From: Candidatus Latescibacterota bacterium
Lineage (GTDB): Bacteria > JAAXHH01 > JABIQT01
DNA: 19,536 nt
Direction of reading: 5' to 3'
NCBI GenBank assembly: GCA_018667995.1
Contig: JABIQT010000311.1
Coordinates: 1 to 19,536, forward strand
Below the pieces are notes generated by a model. It was given only the letters and a program-made list of their open reading frames with translations. It was not told the DNA's origin and did no database searches. Below are positions 1 to 7,954 of this stretch, piece by piece. The translations under genes were made by a program, and so were the position numbers. Each line of letters opens with the position of its first letter. Position 1 is the first letter of the stretch.

Positions 1-581
1 GTAACCACATCAGGATGATCGACCTGACCTGGAATTCCCATGGATCCGCTCAGATCCATAGGGCCGATCGCGATAGCGTCCAATCCTTCGATTCGAACAA
101 TGTCGTCCAATGCTTCACAAGCTTCTATGTGCTCAATCTGAACCGAAACAAAAATATCTGAATTCATGGTCTCGATATATTCGTCGCCACCGAAGCGTCC
201 GTAGTTCGAGGGTCTTCGCGGACCAAATCCTCTATTGCCCTGAGGTGGATATCGGCAATCGTTGACCACATTCTGGACTTCCTTGGCGGTTCGAACTTGT
301 GGTACGATAACGCCATCCGCTCCACTATCCAATACCCGCTTCAGATAAGGCGTATCGCTGGCCGGTACCCGGACCAGGGCTGCGGTATTGCAGGCCCGAG
401 CCGCGATAAGGTGGCCGGTTACAGACTCCAGGCTCATAGGGTTGTGCTCGGTATCTATCCATAGAAAATCAGAGGAATCGCACAGGGCTTCCGTTACAGT
501 AGGATCATTGAAGGTAATGCTGGAGCCAATACAGAGGGTGTCTGATGCGAGCTTCTCGCGAAACTGCCGGATGGCGTGCAT
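1..581 (-). CDS. HpcH/HpaI family aldolase (partial, C-terminus beyond left edge)
   Basis: Class II, metal-dependent pyruvate aldolase of the HpcH/HpaI/GarL/YfaU family, which cleaves 2-keto-3-deoxy sugar acids or 2-keto-4-hydroxy acids to pyruvate plus an aldehyde in the cytoplasm. 193 codons are visible out of a usual 250-260. I read the protein by hand from an ATG at 581; an in-frame stop lies eight codons upstream and an AAAGG ribosome-binding site sits 8 nt before it. The residues known from HpcH all align with an offset of +1: D43 and H46 (DTEHNP), R71, and the metal ligands E150 (VQIEH) and D176 (IGPMDLSGS). The GADGVIVPQV strand and the PPQGNRGFGPRR loop are also typical. It lies 151 bp downstream of hmgA, so co-transcription is uncertain. 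The family is safe; the substrate is not. It could serve sugar-acid catabolism rather than aromatic catabolism. Confidence 0.93.
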   Translation of the reverse strand, partial: MHAIRQFREKLASDTLCIGSSITFNDPTVTEALCDSSDFLWIDTEHNPMSLESVTGHLIAARACNTAALVRVPASDTPYLKRVLDSGADGVIVPQVRTAKEVQNVVNDCRYPPQGNRGFGPRRPSNYGRFGGDEYIETMNSDIFVSVQIEHIEACEALDDIVRIEGLDAIAIGPMDLSGSMGIPGQVDHPDVV

Positions 582-600
582 GGGAGCGACCTTTGAAGGT

Positions 601-637
601 CCCCGCTATCTAGTGACGTATCGTTCAATAGCCGGGG
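601..637 (-). repeat. Imperfect inverted repeat in the hmgA-aldolase intergenic gap
   Basis: CCCCGCTAT (601-609) pairs with ATAGCCGGGG (628-637) apart from one bulged base, leaving an 18-nt loop. It lies about 20 nt before the aldolase start and about 95 nt after the hmgA stop. There is no T-run after it on the minus strand, so it is a poor candidate for an intrinsic terminator. It might be a leader hairpin or chance pairing. Confidence 0.25.
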
Positions 638-732
638 TCTAATGGTGGAGGCACAAAGAATCTGGCCTTGATCTGTGAAAGATAATATGAAACGGTTCTA
701 TGATTACCGACGAGCCAGATTAGGTAGGTTTC

Positions 733-1884
733 TCATGTTTGCCAGCTGAAAGGGTATCCGGGATCTTCCATTTTCAGTGCTACCTTGGTAATTTTGAGGG
801 GATGGAACGTATCGACCATAACCGCCAGTTCGGTAGTCTCCGTCTTGCCCAGGCTTGCTTCCGTGGCTCCTGGCTGCGGTCCATGGGGAATTCCCGCGGG
901 ATGCAGGGTCACGGATCCTTCCTCTATACCGCGACGACTGGCAAATCTGTCATTGGCGTAATATATCATCTCGTCGCTGTCGATATTGCTATGATTGTAC
1001 GGAGCCGGAACAGCGTCAGGATGGTAGTCGAGCATTCGTGGAACGAACGAGCAGATCACATAGCCTTTCGCCTCGAAAGTCTGATGAATCGGGGGTGGAA
1101 GGTGTATCTGGCCGGTGATGGGCTGAAAGTGATTGATATTGAAGGCGTATGGATACACATATCCATCCCATCCAATCAGATCGAATGGGTGGAAGTCATA
1201 ATAGTATGCATGCATTTTTCCGCGTGCAAGTATGCGCACTTCGTGCCGGCCGCTTTCTTCAATCATGTCCAGACTCTCTGGCACCCTGATATCGCGTTCG
1301 CGATAGGGAGCGTCCTCAAGAAGTTGTCCATACTCGTTACGATATCGTTTGGGGACCTCAATAGGACTGGCCGACTCTACCACCAGAATACGCGTGCCCG
1401 GTTCATCCTCTGACAGTCGATAAATCGTTCCGCGTGGAATGACAAGATAGTCGCCTGGTCCATATCGAAGTGTGCCAAAGATGGATTCCAGCGTACCCGA
1501 GCCCTTATGGATATACAAGGCCTCGTCACCATCGGCATTCTTGAAGAAGTACGGCATAGGCTCCGCCGTATTGGCATAGGCTATGATGACGTCACTATTA
1601 TACATCATGGCAATTCGACCGGAAATGGCATTGCCTGAAGGGGGTAAATCTCTCGTCTTCAGGTGTCGATGTTGAAGCCGGTCGTCGTCAGCTGGCACAG
1701 GAGGCCGGTCCTCAAGGCGATCTATGGCCGCCACCTGAGTGGGTAGGTATTTGTGGTATAGCGTTGAAGATCGACCAGAAAACCCGCGAGTACCGAATAG
1801 TTCTTCCCGATACAGTGTGCCATCGGGTTGTCTGAATTGTACGTGGTGCTTCTGAGGCATTTCGCCGAGTCGAACATATCGCAT
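733..1884 (-). CDS. hmgA: Homogentisate 1,2-dioxygenase
   Basis: Cytoplasmic non-haem Fe(II) cupin dioxygenase that opens the ring of homogentisate to 4-maleylacetoacetate, the second step of the homogentisate branch of tyrosine degradation. 383 residues, the shorter bacterial form (the human/Pseudomonas form is about 430-445). Visible iron ligands are H298 and E305 in NHSNIDSDE and H334 in HPAGIPHGP. The E-to-H spacing of 29 is close to the 30 of the human enzyme, but the H-to-E spacing is 7 instead of 6. An upstream cupin strand GPGDYLVIPRGTIYRL lies at 142-157. The ATG at 1884 has AGGAG 9 nt upstream. It starts only 30 bp after the hpd stop, so the two form an operon and catalyse consecutive steps. 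Maleylacetoacetate isomerase and fumarylacetoacetase are absent from the window. Confidence 0.95.
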   Translation of the reverse strand: MRYVRLGEMPQKHHVQFRQPDGTLYREELFGTRGFSGRSSTLYHKYLPTQVAAIDRLEDRPPVPADDDRLQHRHLKTRDLPPSGNAISGRIAMMYNSDVIIAYANTAEPMPYFFKNADGDEALYIHKGSGTLESIFGTLRYGPGDYLVIPRGTIYRLSEDEPGTRILVVESASPIEVPKRYRNEYGQLLEDAPYRERDIRVPESLDMIEESGRHEVRILARGKMHAYYYDFHPFDLIGWDGYVYPYAFNINHFQPITGQIHLPPPIHQTFEAKGYVICSFVPRMLDYHPDAVPAPYNHSNIDSDEMIYYANDRFASRRGIEEGSVTLHPAGIPHGPQPGATEASLGKTETTELAVMVDTFHPLKITKVALKMEDPGYPFSWQT

Positions 1885-1914
1885 GGCACTGACTCCTAAG
1901 TCCTGCGGATTTAC

Positions 1915-3021
1915 CTACAGCGTTCCGCGGATATCTTGCTCCCGTTCTATTGCTTCGAAGAGCGCCTTGAAGTTGCCCACACCAAAGCCCCGCGATCCAT
2001 GTCGTTGGATCACTTCAAAGAACACCGTAGGTCGGTCCTCCACCGGCTTGGTGAAGATCTGCAATAGGTAGCCCTCTTCGTCCCGGTCCACCAGGATACC
2101 GAGTTCCGCCACTCGTGCCATATCCTCGTCAATATTCCCGATTCGGTCTTGCAGGGCATCGTAGTACGAGTCTGGCACAAACAGGAAACTCACATCATTG
2201 TCCGCCATGGCAGACACGGTCTCGATGATATCCCCCGTAATCATGGCTATATGCTGGACACCTGGACCGTTGTAGAAGTCAAGATACTCGTCGATCTGAG
2301 ACTTCCTGACTCCATGGGCTGGTTCGTTGATGGGGAATTTGATCCGACCGTTCCCGTTCTGGACCACCTTGGACATGAGCGCACTGTATTCGGTGCTTAT
2401 ATCATTGTCGTCGAAATGGACAAGTTGGGTAAACCCCATAACGTGTTCGTAGAAGTGCACCCATTCATCCATTTTACCGAGTTCTACGTTGCCGACGATA
2501 TGGTCAATTGCCTTGAGTCCCACGGGCCTTCGGGTTTCTTCTCTGTATCGGGCGGGATCGATGGGACGGTAGCCGGGAGCGAACACTCCCTTGTATTGGT
2601 CGTGGTTGACAAAGGTGTGTCTGGTATCGCCGTAGGTCATTATAGTGGCATATTCATAGATTCCATCATCGTCCTGGATTACGGTGGGCTCGACCACACT
2701 CGTCGCACCCCGGCTGATGGTTGCCTCGTAGGCGGCACCCACATTCTCCACTTCCAGCGCCACATCCTTTACGCCGTCCCCGTGCAACATCAGACGATCG
2801 TTTTCAGGATGATCGCTGTTCAGCGGTGACACGAGGACTAGTGTGATGTGTCCTTGTCTGAGCACATATCCGGCTTCGTTTTTCATACCGGTTTCGAGAC
2901 CCCCGTATCCGATTACATCGAAACCGAAGGCGTTGCGGTAGAAGTAGGCGGACTGTCGTGCATTTCCAACAAAGAATTTGACATAGTCAATGCGTCGTAA
3001 CGGAAGATGATCAGCTGCCAT
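1915..3021 (-). CDS. hpd: 4-hydroxyphenylpyruvate dioxygenase
   Basis: Fe(II)-dependent enzyme that converts 4-hydroxyphenylpyruvate (from tyrosine transamination) to homogentisate, releasing CO2. 368 residues, normal for bacterial HPPD. Two vicinal-oxygen-chelate domains are seen: an N-terminal one (about 10-140) without metal ligands and a C-terminal one (about 170-345). The iron triad is H174 (AIDHIVGNV), H257 (GPGVQHIAM) and E336 (TVFFEVIQR). The C-terminal gate region GFGVGNFKALFEAIEREQ is intact. The ATG at 3021 has a strong GGAGG six nt upstream (GGAGGAATAAC-ATG). It is followed after 30 bp by hmgA, its pathway successor. The alternative in this superfamily, hydroxymandelate synthase, cannot be fully excluded from sequence, but the hmgA neighbour makes HPPD far more likely. 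Confidence 0.97.
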   Translation of the reverse strand: MAADHLPLRRIDYVKFFVGNARQSAYFYRNAFGFDVIGYGGLETGMKNEAGYVLRQGHITLVLVSPLNSDHPENDRLMLHGDGVKDVALEVENVGAAYEATISRGATSVVEPTVIQDDDGIYEYATIMTYGDTRHTFVNHDQYKGVFAPGYRPIDPARYREETRRPVGLKAIDHIVGNVELGKMDEWVHFYEHVMGFTQLVHFDDNDISTEYSALMSKVVQNGNGRIKFPINEPAHGVRKSQIDEYLDFYNGPGVQHIAMITGDIIETVSAMADNDVSFLFVPDSYYDALQDRIGNIDEDMARVAELGILVDRDEEGYLLQIFTKPVEDRPTVFFEVIQRHGSRGFGVGNFKALFEAIEREQDIRGTL

Positions 3022-3117
3022 GTTATTCCTCCGGAGTTCGGCAATATGTGGTCGGTCGATTTCGATGGATCTTACTCACTGGATAGGCGGCTTGCCCTAT
3101 CAACTCTTACCTGGATA

Positions 3118-4518
3118 CTAAATAGCGCCTTGATGCCAGGGTCCCCAGATGGCATAAGTCAGGCCCGGTCTCTGCATGTTAACGAAGAGCGTCTCTCCAT
3201 CCGGGCTGAACGTGGCACCGGCGAATTCGCCTCGCACCTCTATGCCTGCAAGATCCTTGGCCACATCGAAGACCCGACCTTCGCTAGTAAGGCCACGGAC
3301 ATAGACCGAAGGCGCGCTGTCTTCACAGATTACAAGGCCACCTCGTGGACTCACACAGATATTGTCAGGCGCCCGCAGCAGAGCCTTATCGGGAGACTCA
3401 AAGAGCAGTTTTAGAATTCCGTCGCCTGCGCCTGCGGGTGCGTACTGCCACACCTGTCCAAGTTTCTGGTCTCCGCCATTGGTCGAAGTGAAGAATATGT
3501 TCCCATCCCCATACCAGCAGCCTTCCAGGCGATTGAACGAGGCCCCACCCTTTGCGTGACCTTGTTTGAATACTGATGAGGCGTCGGTGCTGGCGTCTGA
3601 TGGATCGGGCTCGTCGATTGTTACCCAGGTGACTGGAAGTTCGGCGCCCATGACCTGGTCGATCCTCGTATCATATCCGGATTTGGACTTGATCGCCAGC
3701 ATCTGCAGTTTGCCTCCACGAGCCAATTGTTGCGGCACATCTGGGATATAGCGGTAGAAACCCGAGCCGTCCGGATAATTATGATCCTCGGTTTCGTAAA
3801 CGATGCTGGTGGCGGGGTCCACTGCGATGGCCTCGTGGACAAAACGCCCCATGCTTCGTATGGGGCGAGCTTCCTGAGGACCGCTGGCCATTGCATCGAC
3901 CTCGATGCAATACCCGTGGTCCTGATCGAAACCGCCAGTCTCACTTTTGTTCTTCTTGTTTACTACTATGGTGCGTCCCATAGTGGTTTCTTCACAGGTG
4001 ATCCAAGTCCCCCAGGGCGTGGGGCCTCCCGCACAATTATGTAGCGATCCGTTAAGACTGACGAAGTCCTCAATGAGTTCGCGGTTTGAGGGATCGATTA
4101 CCAGAGTAGTAGTTCCACCGCCAGCAGAATGGTCATAGCCCGGGGCATTACCAGCAATGGAGGCACCCGGCTGTCCACGTTGGTTGTTGATTTCGTGATT
4201 CCTAACCAGTCGTATGGTATCTCCGTCCGAGAAGGCGGCCATACCGTCGTGGGCGCGCGGAGTGGGATTCCCATCAGACATGATGGATCCCGTTCGTCCC
4301 AGCACGGTGTAGCGAAAGCCCTGGGGTAGCTCCAGGCAAAGCTCCCCTGTGTTGGCCGAGCGCGTGGGATACAGCTCTCCGTAGCCTCCATCGCCCAGAC
4401 CCGCCTGTAGATGGCCGTACGCCCCCTTCGCACTTCGCGCACCCAGCCCCGAAATTGCCACGGCGCCCGCCGCAATGGCGGTATGCTTCAAGAATGATCG
4501 TCGATCAAGATTGGACAC
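3118..4518 (-). CDS. Tat-exported PhoX-like phosphatase (DUF839)
   Basis: 466-residue member of the DUF839/PhoX family, whose characterised members are calcium- and iron-dependent alkaline phosphatases that release phosphate from monoesters in the periplasm. Residues 1-32 are a Tat signal: the twin arginine is in RRSFLK (6-11), followed by a hydrophobic AIAAGAVAISGLGA stretch and a predicted cut near residue 30. Family signatures present are NHEINN (107-112), NCAGGPTPWGTWITCEET (161-178), GRFVHEAIAVDP (224-235) and ETEDHNYPDGSGFYRYIPD. The start is GTG at 4518, supported by GGAG six nt upstream. It lies 114 bp after the OPA-type antiporter gene, so release of phosphate from an ester next to an organophosphate/phosphate exchanger makes functional sense. 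Alkaline phosphatase activity is inferred; DUF839 also contains uncharacterised members. Confidence 0.85.
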   Translation of the reverse strand: MSNLDRRSFLKHTAIAAGAVAISGLGARSAKGAYGHLQAGLGDGGYGELYPTRSANTGELCLELPQGFRYTVLGRTGSIMSDGNPTPRAHDGMAAFSDGDTIRLVRNHEINNQRGQPGASIAGNAPGYDHSAGGGTTTLVIDPSNRELIEDFVSLNGSLHNCAGGPTPWGTWITCEETTMGRTIVVNKKNKSETGGFDQDHGYCIEVDAMASGPQEARPIRSMGRFVHEAIAVDPATSIVYETEDHNYPDGSGFYRYIPDVPQQLARGGKLQMLAIKSKSGYDTRIDQVMGAELPVTWVTIDEPDPSDASTDASSVFKQGHAKGGASFNRLEGCWYGDGNIFFTSTNGGDQKLGQVWQYAPAGAGDGILKLLFESPDKALLRAPDNICVSPRGGLVICEDSAPSVYVRGLTSEGRVFDVAKDLAGIEVRGEFAGATFSPDGETLFVNMQRPGLTYAIWGPWHQGAI

Positions 4519-4525
4519 TGTACAC

Positions 4526-4560
4526 TCCGTTGTTGCGATTTTCGGATTTGATCCGTTGTT
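4526..4560. repeat. Short direct repeat upstream of the PhoX-like gene
   Basis: The 9-mer TCCGTTGTT occurs at 4526-4534 and again at 4552-4560, a spacing of 26 bp, between the antiporter stop and the PhoX-like start. Two same-orientation sites a few helical turns apart can be an activator site (PhoB boxes are direct repeats), but this motif is not the classical Pho box and the length is close to chance. Confidence 0.2.
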
Positions 4561-4632
4561 AAGATTGCTTGACGATTTAGTTTTCTAGGGTAAGTCGCGT
4601 CTTATGTACCTATTTGGCACTTGGACGTCGGC

Positions 4633-5973
4633 TCAATGCAACAACTCTCTCCTGTAGTCTCTGCTCATCATATACGCCGTCCCCGTGGCCACAAAAGCGA
4701 AGAGAGAAAGTATGAGGAAAACCTGGCTCCATCCCATACTATCCGATAGTATACCCGCTCCCAGAGTAGCCAGTGCAGCACCTATATAACCCACCCCATC
4801 AATCATACCCGTACAACTCCCCGCTCCTTCAGATCCCGATATGTCCAGCGTGATACAGCCCGAGCTCATGGAATAGGGACCAAGGAGGCAGAAACTGCTC
4901 AATGCCAATAGGACGACTATTGGTATATGGGCAGAAGGACCGGCATCCGCCAGAAATGCAACGGCCAACAGACAGAACCCAAGGCCGGAGAGCATAATCC
5001 ACATGGCCCTCGCCCGATCACCATCGCGTGCATATCTGTCGGTATACCATCCAAGAAGCACAGTTCCAAGGACGCCCAGTGTGGCTATGACGGCAGTTCT
5101 TACCTGTGCATCCACGTTCAACATGCCAATATCTACGAGAAATTTAGTGATCCACGTAATGAACACCGATCTCAACATGGTTGTCAGCAGACTGAAAACA
5201 AGGAGATGTCGGAAGATTGAGAGACCGAAGAGCGTCTTAATAATCTGCGTAACGCGGGGTGACTCTCCGTCGACAGAGAACTCCGCGATCTGATGATGGG
5301 GTTCACTCGCTGTGACCTCGTAGTGGGCGCCCTCAACCACCGATCGCGGCGCCTCACGCGAGGCGAGATACGACCAGATCCAGATAACACTGAGCACGGC
5401 AGCCGGATACAGAAACAATCCCTGCCAACCTATACCCTGAGCCACGAGAAACCCTGCAAACAGTGCTGCCGCCACACCTCCAAACTGAAAATTGATGCTT
5501 ACCAAGCCCATAATGGTACCATGCCGGTGCGGAGGATACCAAGCTCCTATGGTCTTGGCAATTCCGCCCCATCCCATGGACAGAAAATACCTACATACGC
5601 ACCAGACAACAATAAAGGAAATCAGGCCCGACGAAGTTGCGAATATGATATTGGCTACTAAGGCTCCGCCCATGCCCAGGAGGAAGATCTTACGTCCTCC
5701 AAATCGGTCCGCCAAAGGGCCGTTTACAAACTTTCCCAAGGCATACGCCAACGTTGACCAACCAGCAATAAGGCCAAGATCTGTGTTGGAGTAGCCGAAG
5801 GCGTCGCTGAGCTGTGGAAACGCCGCCGAGAGATTACCTCGGCAAAGATAATAGCCTACATAACCAAGGAGCATCACCCAGAACGTGGAAACGCGCCATC
5901 GGCCTAATCGGGACGTTTCATCCGCACCGAGCGCTCTCGTTCTGCCGCCAGAGGTTACAACCAGCGTGGACAC
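4633..5973 (-). CDS. MFS transporter, organophosphate:phosphate antiporter (GlpT/UhpT-like) family
   Basis: 446-residue 12-helix major facilitator of the OPA type, in the inner membrane. Characterised members swap glycerol-3-phosphate or hexose-6-phosphate for inorganic phosphate. Evidence: R45 in YYLCRGNLSAAFP falls exactly where GlpT has R45, K81 in GKFVNGPLADRFGGRK matches GlpT K80, and R268 (TTMLRSVF) matches GlpT R269; the two arginines bind substrate phosphate. The third GlpT residue, H165, appears to be replaced: the local sequence is SINFQFGG. The two six-helix halves are joined by a hydrophilic loop at about 206-245. The start is GTG at 5973 with AGGGAG five nt upstream. It precedes the PhoX-like gene and may share its transcript. 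The substrate is unknown; the His replacement argues against simple GlpT function. Confidence 0.88.
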   Translation of the reverse strand: MSTLVVTSGGRTRALGADETSRLGRWRVSTFWVMLLGYVGYYLCRGNLSAAFPQLSDAFGYSNTDLGLIAGWSTLAYALGKFVNGPLADRFGGRKIFLLGMGGALVANIIFATSSGLISFIVVWCVCRYFLSMGWGGIAKTIGAWYPPHRHGTIMGLVSINFQFGGVAAALFAGFLVAQGIGWQGLFLYPAAVLSVIWIWSYLASREAPRSVVEGAHYEVTASEPHHQIAEFSVDGESPRVTQIIKTLFGLSIFRHLLVFSLLTTMLRSVFITWITKFLVDIGMLNVDAQVRTAVIATLGVLGTVLLGWYTDRYARDGDRARAMWIMLSGLGFCLLAVAFLADAGPSAHIPIVVLLALSSFCLLGPYSMSSGCITLDISGSEGAGSCTGMIDGVGYIGAALATLGAGILSDSMGWSQVFLILSLFAFVATGTAYMMSRDYRRELLH

Positions 5974-6170
5974 ATGAACTCCCTGGCCAGAATGAATATA
6001 GGTCGGTCAGTGATTTGAGGCAATTCAGGCTGGACTCAGAACCCCTTAGTCCGCACCCGGCGTACCGCAAACAGGGACCGAATCTGGAATGCGTACATCG
6101 GAGCGATCTACGTTCGATGTTTTAATACAAGATAGTCCGATTTGCGTTACCGAATGCCTTTCAAGCCGTC

Positions 6171-7400
6171 TCAGTCCAGAACGATGACAGTATCTACCGG
6201 ATCGGGCTGTTTCGCAGGAAGATTGAGCGTCAGCTTGGTGCCGTTTTGTTGCACCGCTATTTCCTCGCCACTGCTTAAATGCCGTGCCGTAGTCTTACCC
6301 GGTACATCAACCGTGATATCTCCAACAGGAAAGTCTAGGATATGTAAAAATACCCGACCGGACGTGGGATTGTGGACCATATATCCCCATTCCTGCTTCG
6401 GCATCGGGCCCGGCCGTGTGCCATAGATGGAGTCGGCGTGCTTTTTGACCCAGGTTCCAAGGCCCTGCATTCGGGCCGAGTGTTCCGGCTGGATTGTACC
6501 CATAGGCGTGGGGCCAACGTTCAAAAGAAGGTTGCTGCCGCGGCCGATACACTCAACGAGAAATGTGATCAATTCCGACGTGGATTTGTGGTTTCCATCA
6601 TTGGGATTGTAGCCCCAATTGCCGTTAATCGTGAGACATGATTCAAGGGGCCGGTTTCCCACGGATCCCGTATTAAAGCCGGCACTGTTTTCCCCCGGGA
6701 GATCCTGCTCATACATCTGAAAATCCTCGCCCTTCAGCGGCGATACGTGGTGGTTGTTTCCGATTAGGGCGTCTGGCTGCAGTTGGTGAATCATGTCATA
6801 GGTTTCAGATAGTTGCCACGGCCCACCTTCGACGAAATAATCGGCCGGTGGTTCATGTTCAGGCCAGTATCCATCGAACCATATCATATTGATGTCACCG
6901 TACCGGGTGCACAATTCACGAACTTGGCCCTGGTAATAGGCCACATAGGCCGGCCAATCGGTCCGGTATGCCGGGTGATGCCAGTCCAGCAGCGAATAGT
7001 AGAAACCCAGCTTCAGGTCACGCTTGGCAAAAGCATATGCCAGTTGTTCAATGGGGTCAGACTGGAATGCCGTGTTGGTAATCTTGTAGTCCGTCAGGGA
7101 GGAATCGTACATGCAGAAACCATCATGGTGTTTGCTCGTGATTACCATGTATTTCTGTCCTGTATCGACCATGAGCTTGGCCCATTCCTCCGCATTGAAC
7201 TGTGAGGGGTTGAACCGTTGCGGAAGTTTCTCGTATTCGGCAACAGGAATCTGCTCTGTATGCATTACCCATTCACCGTGCCCAATCATGGCATAGAGAC
7301 CCCAATGCACAAACATCCCGAGACGCATGTCCTGGTAGCGCTTGACGGCAGCGACAGAAGCCTGACGACGAACACCTGACATATCTTCGATTGTGCGCAT
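6171..7400 (-). CDS. GH29 alpha-L-fucosidase
   Basis: 409-residue glycoside hydrolase of family 29, a retaining exo-enzyme that removes alpha-linked L-fucose. The catalytic barrel shows GMFVHWGLYAMIGHGEW (28-44), TSKHHDGFCMYDS (88-100) and the nucleophile region NMIWFDGYWP with D176. The conserved PLESCLTINGNWGYN segment (251-265) carries E253, a candidate acid/base. A small beta-sandwich follows from about 335. No signal peptide: the protein begins MRTIEDMSGVRR and enters the barrel by residue 25, so it is probably cytoplasmic and acts on imported oligosaccharides. The ATG at 7400 has GAGGAG 7 nt upstream. It sits between a small RDD gene and the antiporter gene, with 197 bp before the latter. 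GH29 also includes enzymes on other substrates, so fucose release is likely but not certain. Confidence 0.92.
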   Translation of the reverse strand: MRTIEDMSGVRRQASVAAVKRYQDMRLGMFVHWGLYAMIGHGEWVMHTEQIPVAEYEKLPQRFNPSQFNAEEWAKLMVDTGQKYMVITSKHHDGFCMYDSSLTDYKITNTAFQSDPIEQLAYAFAKRDLKLGFYYSLLDWHHPAYRTDWPAYVAYYQGQVRELCTRYGDINMIWFDGYWPEHEPPADYFVEGGPWQLSETYDMIHQLQPDALIGNNHHVSPLKGEDFQMYEQDLPGENSAGFNTGSVGNRPLESCLTINGNWGYNPNDGNHKSTSELITFLVECIGRGSNLLLNVGPTPMGTIQPEHSARMQGLGTWVKKHADSIYGTRPGPMPKQEWGYMVHNPTSGRVFLHILDFPVGDITVDVPGKTTARHLSSGEEIAVQQNGTKLTLNLPAKQPDPVDTVIVLD

Positions 7401-7452
7401 TTCGCTGCTCCTCTATGGCGGACGGGATTGTGCCAGCTACTGAAGGTGACTC

Positions 7453-7878
7453 TCAGTCGGTGCTCACAGTTACAATCGAACCAGATACGACATCGTGAAG
7501 GGCCTGGCGGCGCGCGGAGAAGAGCGCGAGCAGGAATCCCAGGCCGAGACTGCCTATTTTTACAGCTGCCCGTACCCCGGCCCGGCCAAAGGAGATCTGT
7601 TTTCCGTCACGATCCGTTACCTCGATGTTCATCATCGTTTTCCCCAATGTTCCTTTCCTGGACGAGCTCTCCATGGTCGTGAAATAGAACCAGGGAATCA
7701 TGAGCCAGAATATAAGCACGCGAGGTCCTTCATCAGGGGAACTAGGGTCTATACCAGAGACATATATAAGAAAAATAACGGAGAGATTCAGTATGAGGGC
7801 ATCCACCATTGCTGCAAGACATCGCTGGCCTATGCCCGCAAACTGAAATGACAGGGAATAATTGGATAGGAGGGTCAT
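7453..7878 (-). CDS. RDD family membrane protein
   Basis: 141-residue integral membrane protein with the RDD domain, a family of mostly unknown function, some members of which are linked to ion or solute transport. The arginine and aspartate that name the family are visible as R19 and D26 (GQRCLAAMVDAL), then the cytoplasmic TLGKTMMNIEVTDRDG loop, and a final D in RRQALHDVVSG. Membrane segments are near 24-42, 52-68 and 105-123. I place the start at the ATG at 7878 because AGGGG sits 4-5 nt upstream. A longer reading to 7977 would run through the hairpin at 7898-7928 and into the preceding gene, and would add a non-family N-terminus. It lies between the ManD-like and fucosidase genes, 52 bp before the fucosidase start. 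Role in this locus unknown. Confidence 0.85.
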   Translation of the reverse strand: MTLLSNYSLSFQFAGIGQRCLAAMVDALILNLSVIFLIYVSGIDPSSPDEGPRVLIFWLMIPWFYFTTMESSSRKGTLGKTMMNIEVTDRDGKQISFGRAGVRAAVKIGSLGLGFLLALFSARRQALHDVVSGSIVTVSTD

Positions 7879-7897
7879 GTTCCCCTGACAGACGAAA

Positions 7898-7928
7898 TCC
7901 GGATGTGCCAGGCTGTGGCACATCCGGA
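7898..7928 (-). terminator. Perfect 13-bp hairpin after the ManD-like gene
   Basis: TCCGGATGTGCCA (7898-7910) and TGGCACATCCGGA (7916-7928) are exact reverse complements around a 5-nt GGCTG loop. The hairpin begins 27 nt after the stop of the ManD-like gene and ends 20 nt before the RDD start. The minus-strand sequence after it is ATTTCGTC, only three consecutive T, so as an intrinsic terminator it is strong in stem and weak in tail. It also argues against the longer RDD reading frame. It could instead be a transcript-stabilising 3' structure. Confidence 0.7.
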
Positions 7929-7954
7929 ATAGTGAAAGATGAGTCTTAAGATCT

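Noticed and set aside
660-700. Minus-strand TATTAT as a -10 box for the aldolase gene
   Set aside because: No acceptable -35 sequence at the right distance, and sigma-factor preferences of this organism are unknown.
739-1413. 224-residue plus-strand open frame
   Set aside because: It lies wholly antisense to hmgA, whose ligands and family sequence are unmistakable; its translation has no recognisable domain.
2149-2829. 226-residue plus-strand open frame
   Set aside because: Antisense shadow of hpd; the apparent regularity comes from the complement of conserved HPPD codons.
3082-3101. GATAGG/CCTATC hairpin between the PhoX-like gene and hpd
   Set aside because: Only six base pairs, an 8-nt loop and no T-run; not enough for a terminator call.
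5974-6170. Promoter or small RNA in the 197-bp gap before the antiporter
   Set aside because: A TATTAA near 6121 has no convincing -35, and the ACATCG/CGATGT pairing is too short; I see nothing supportable there.
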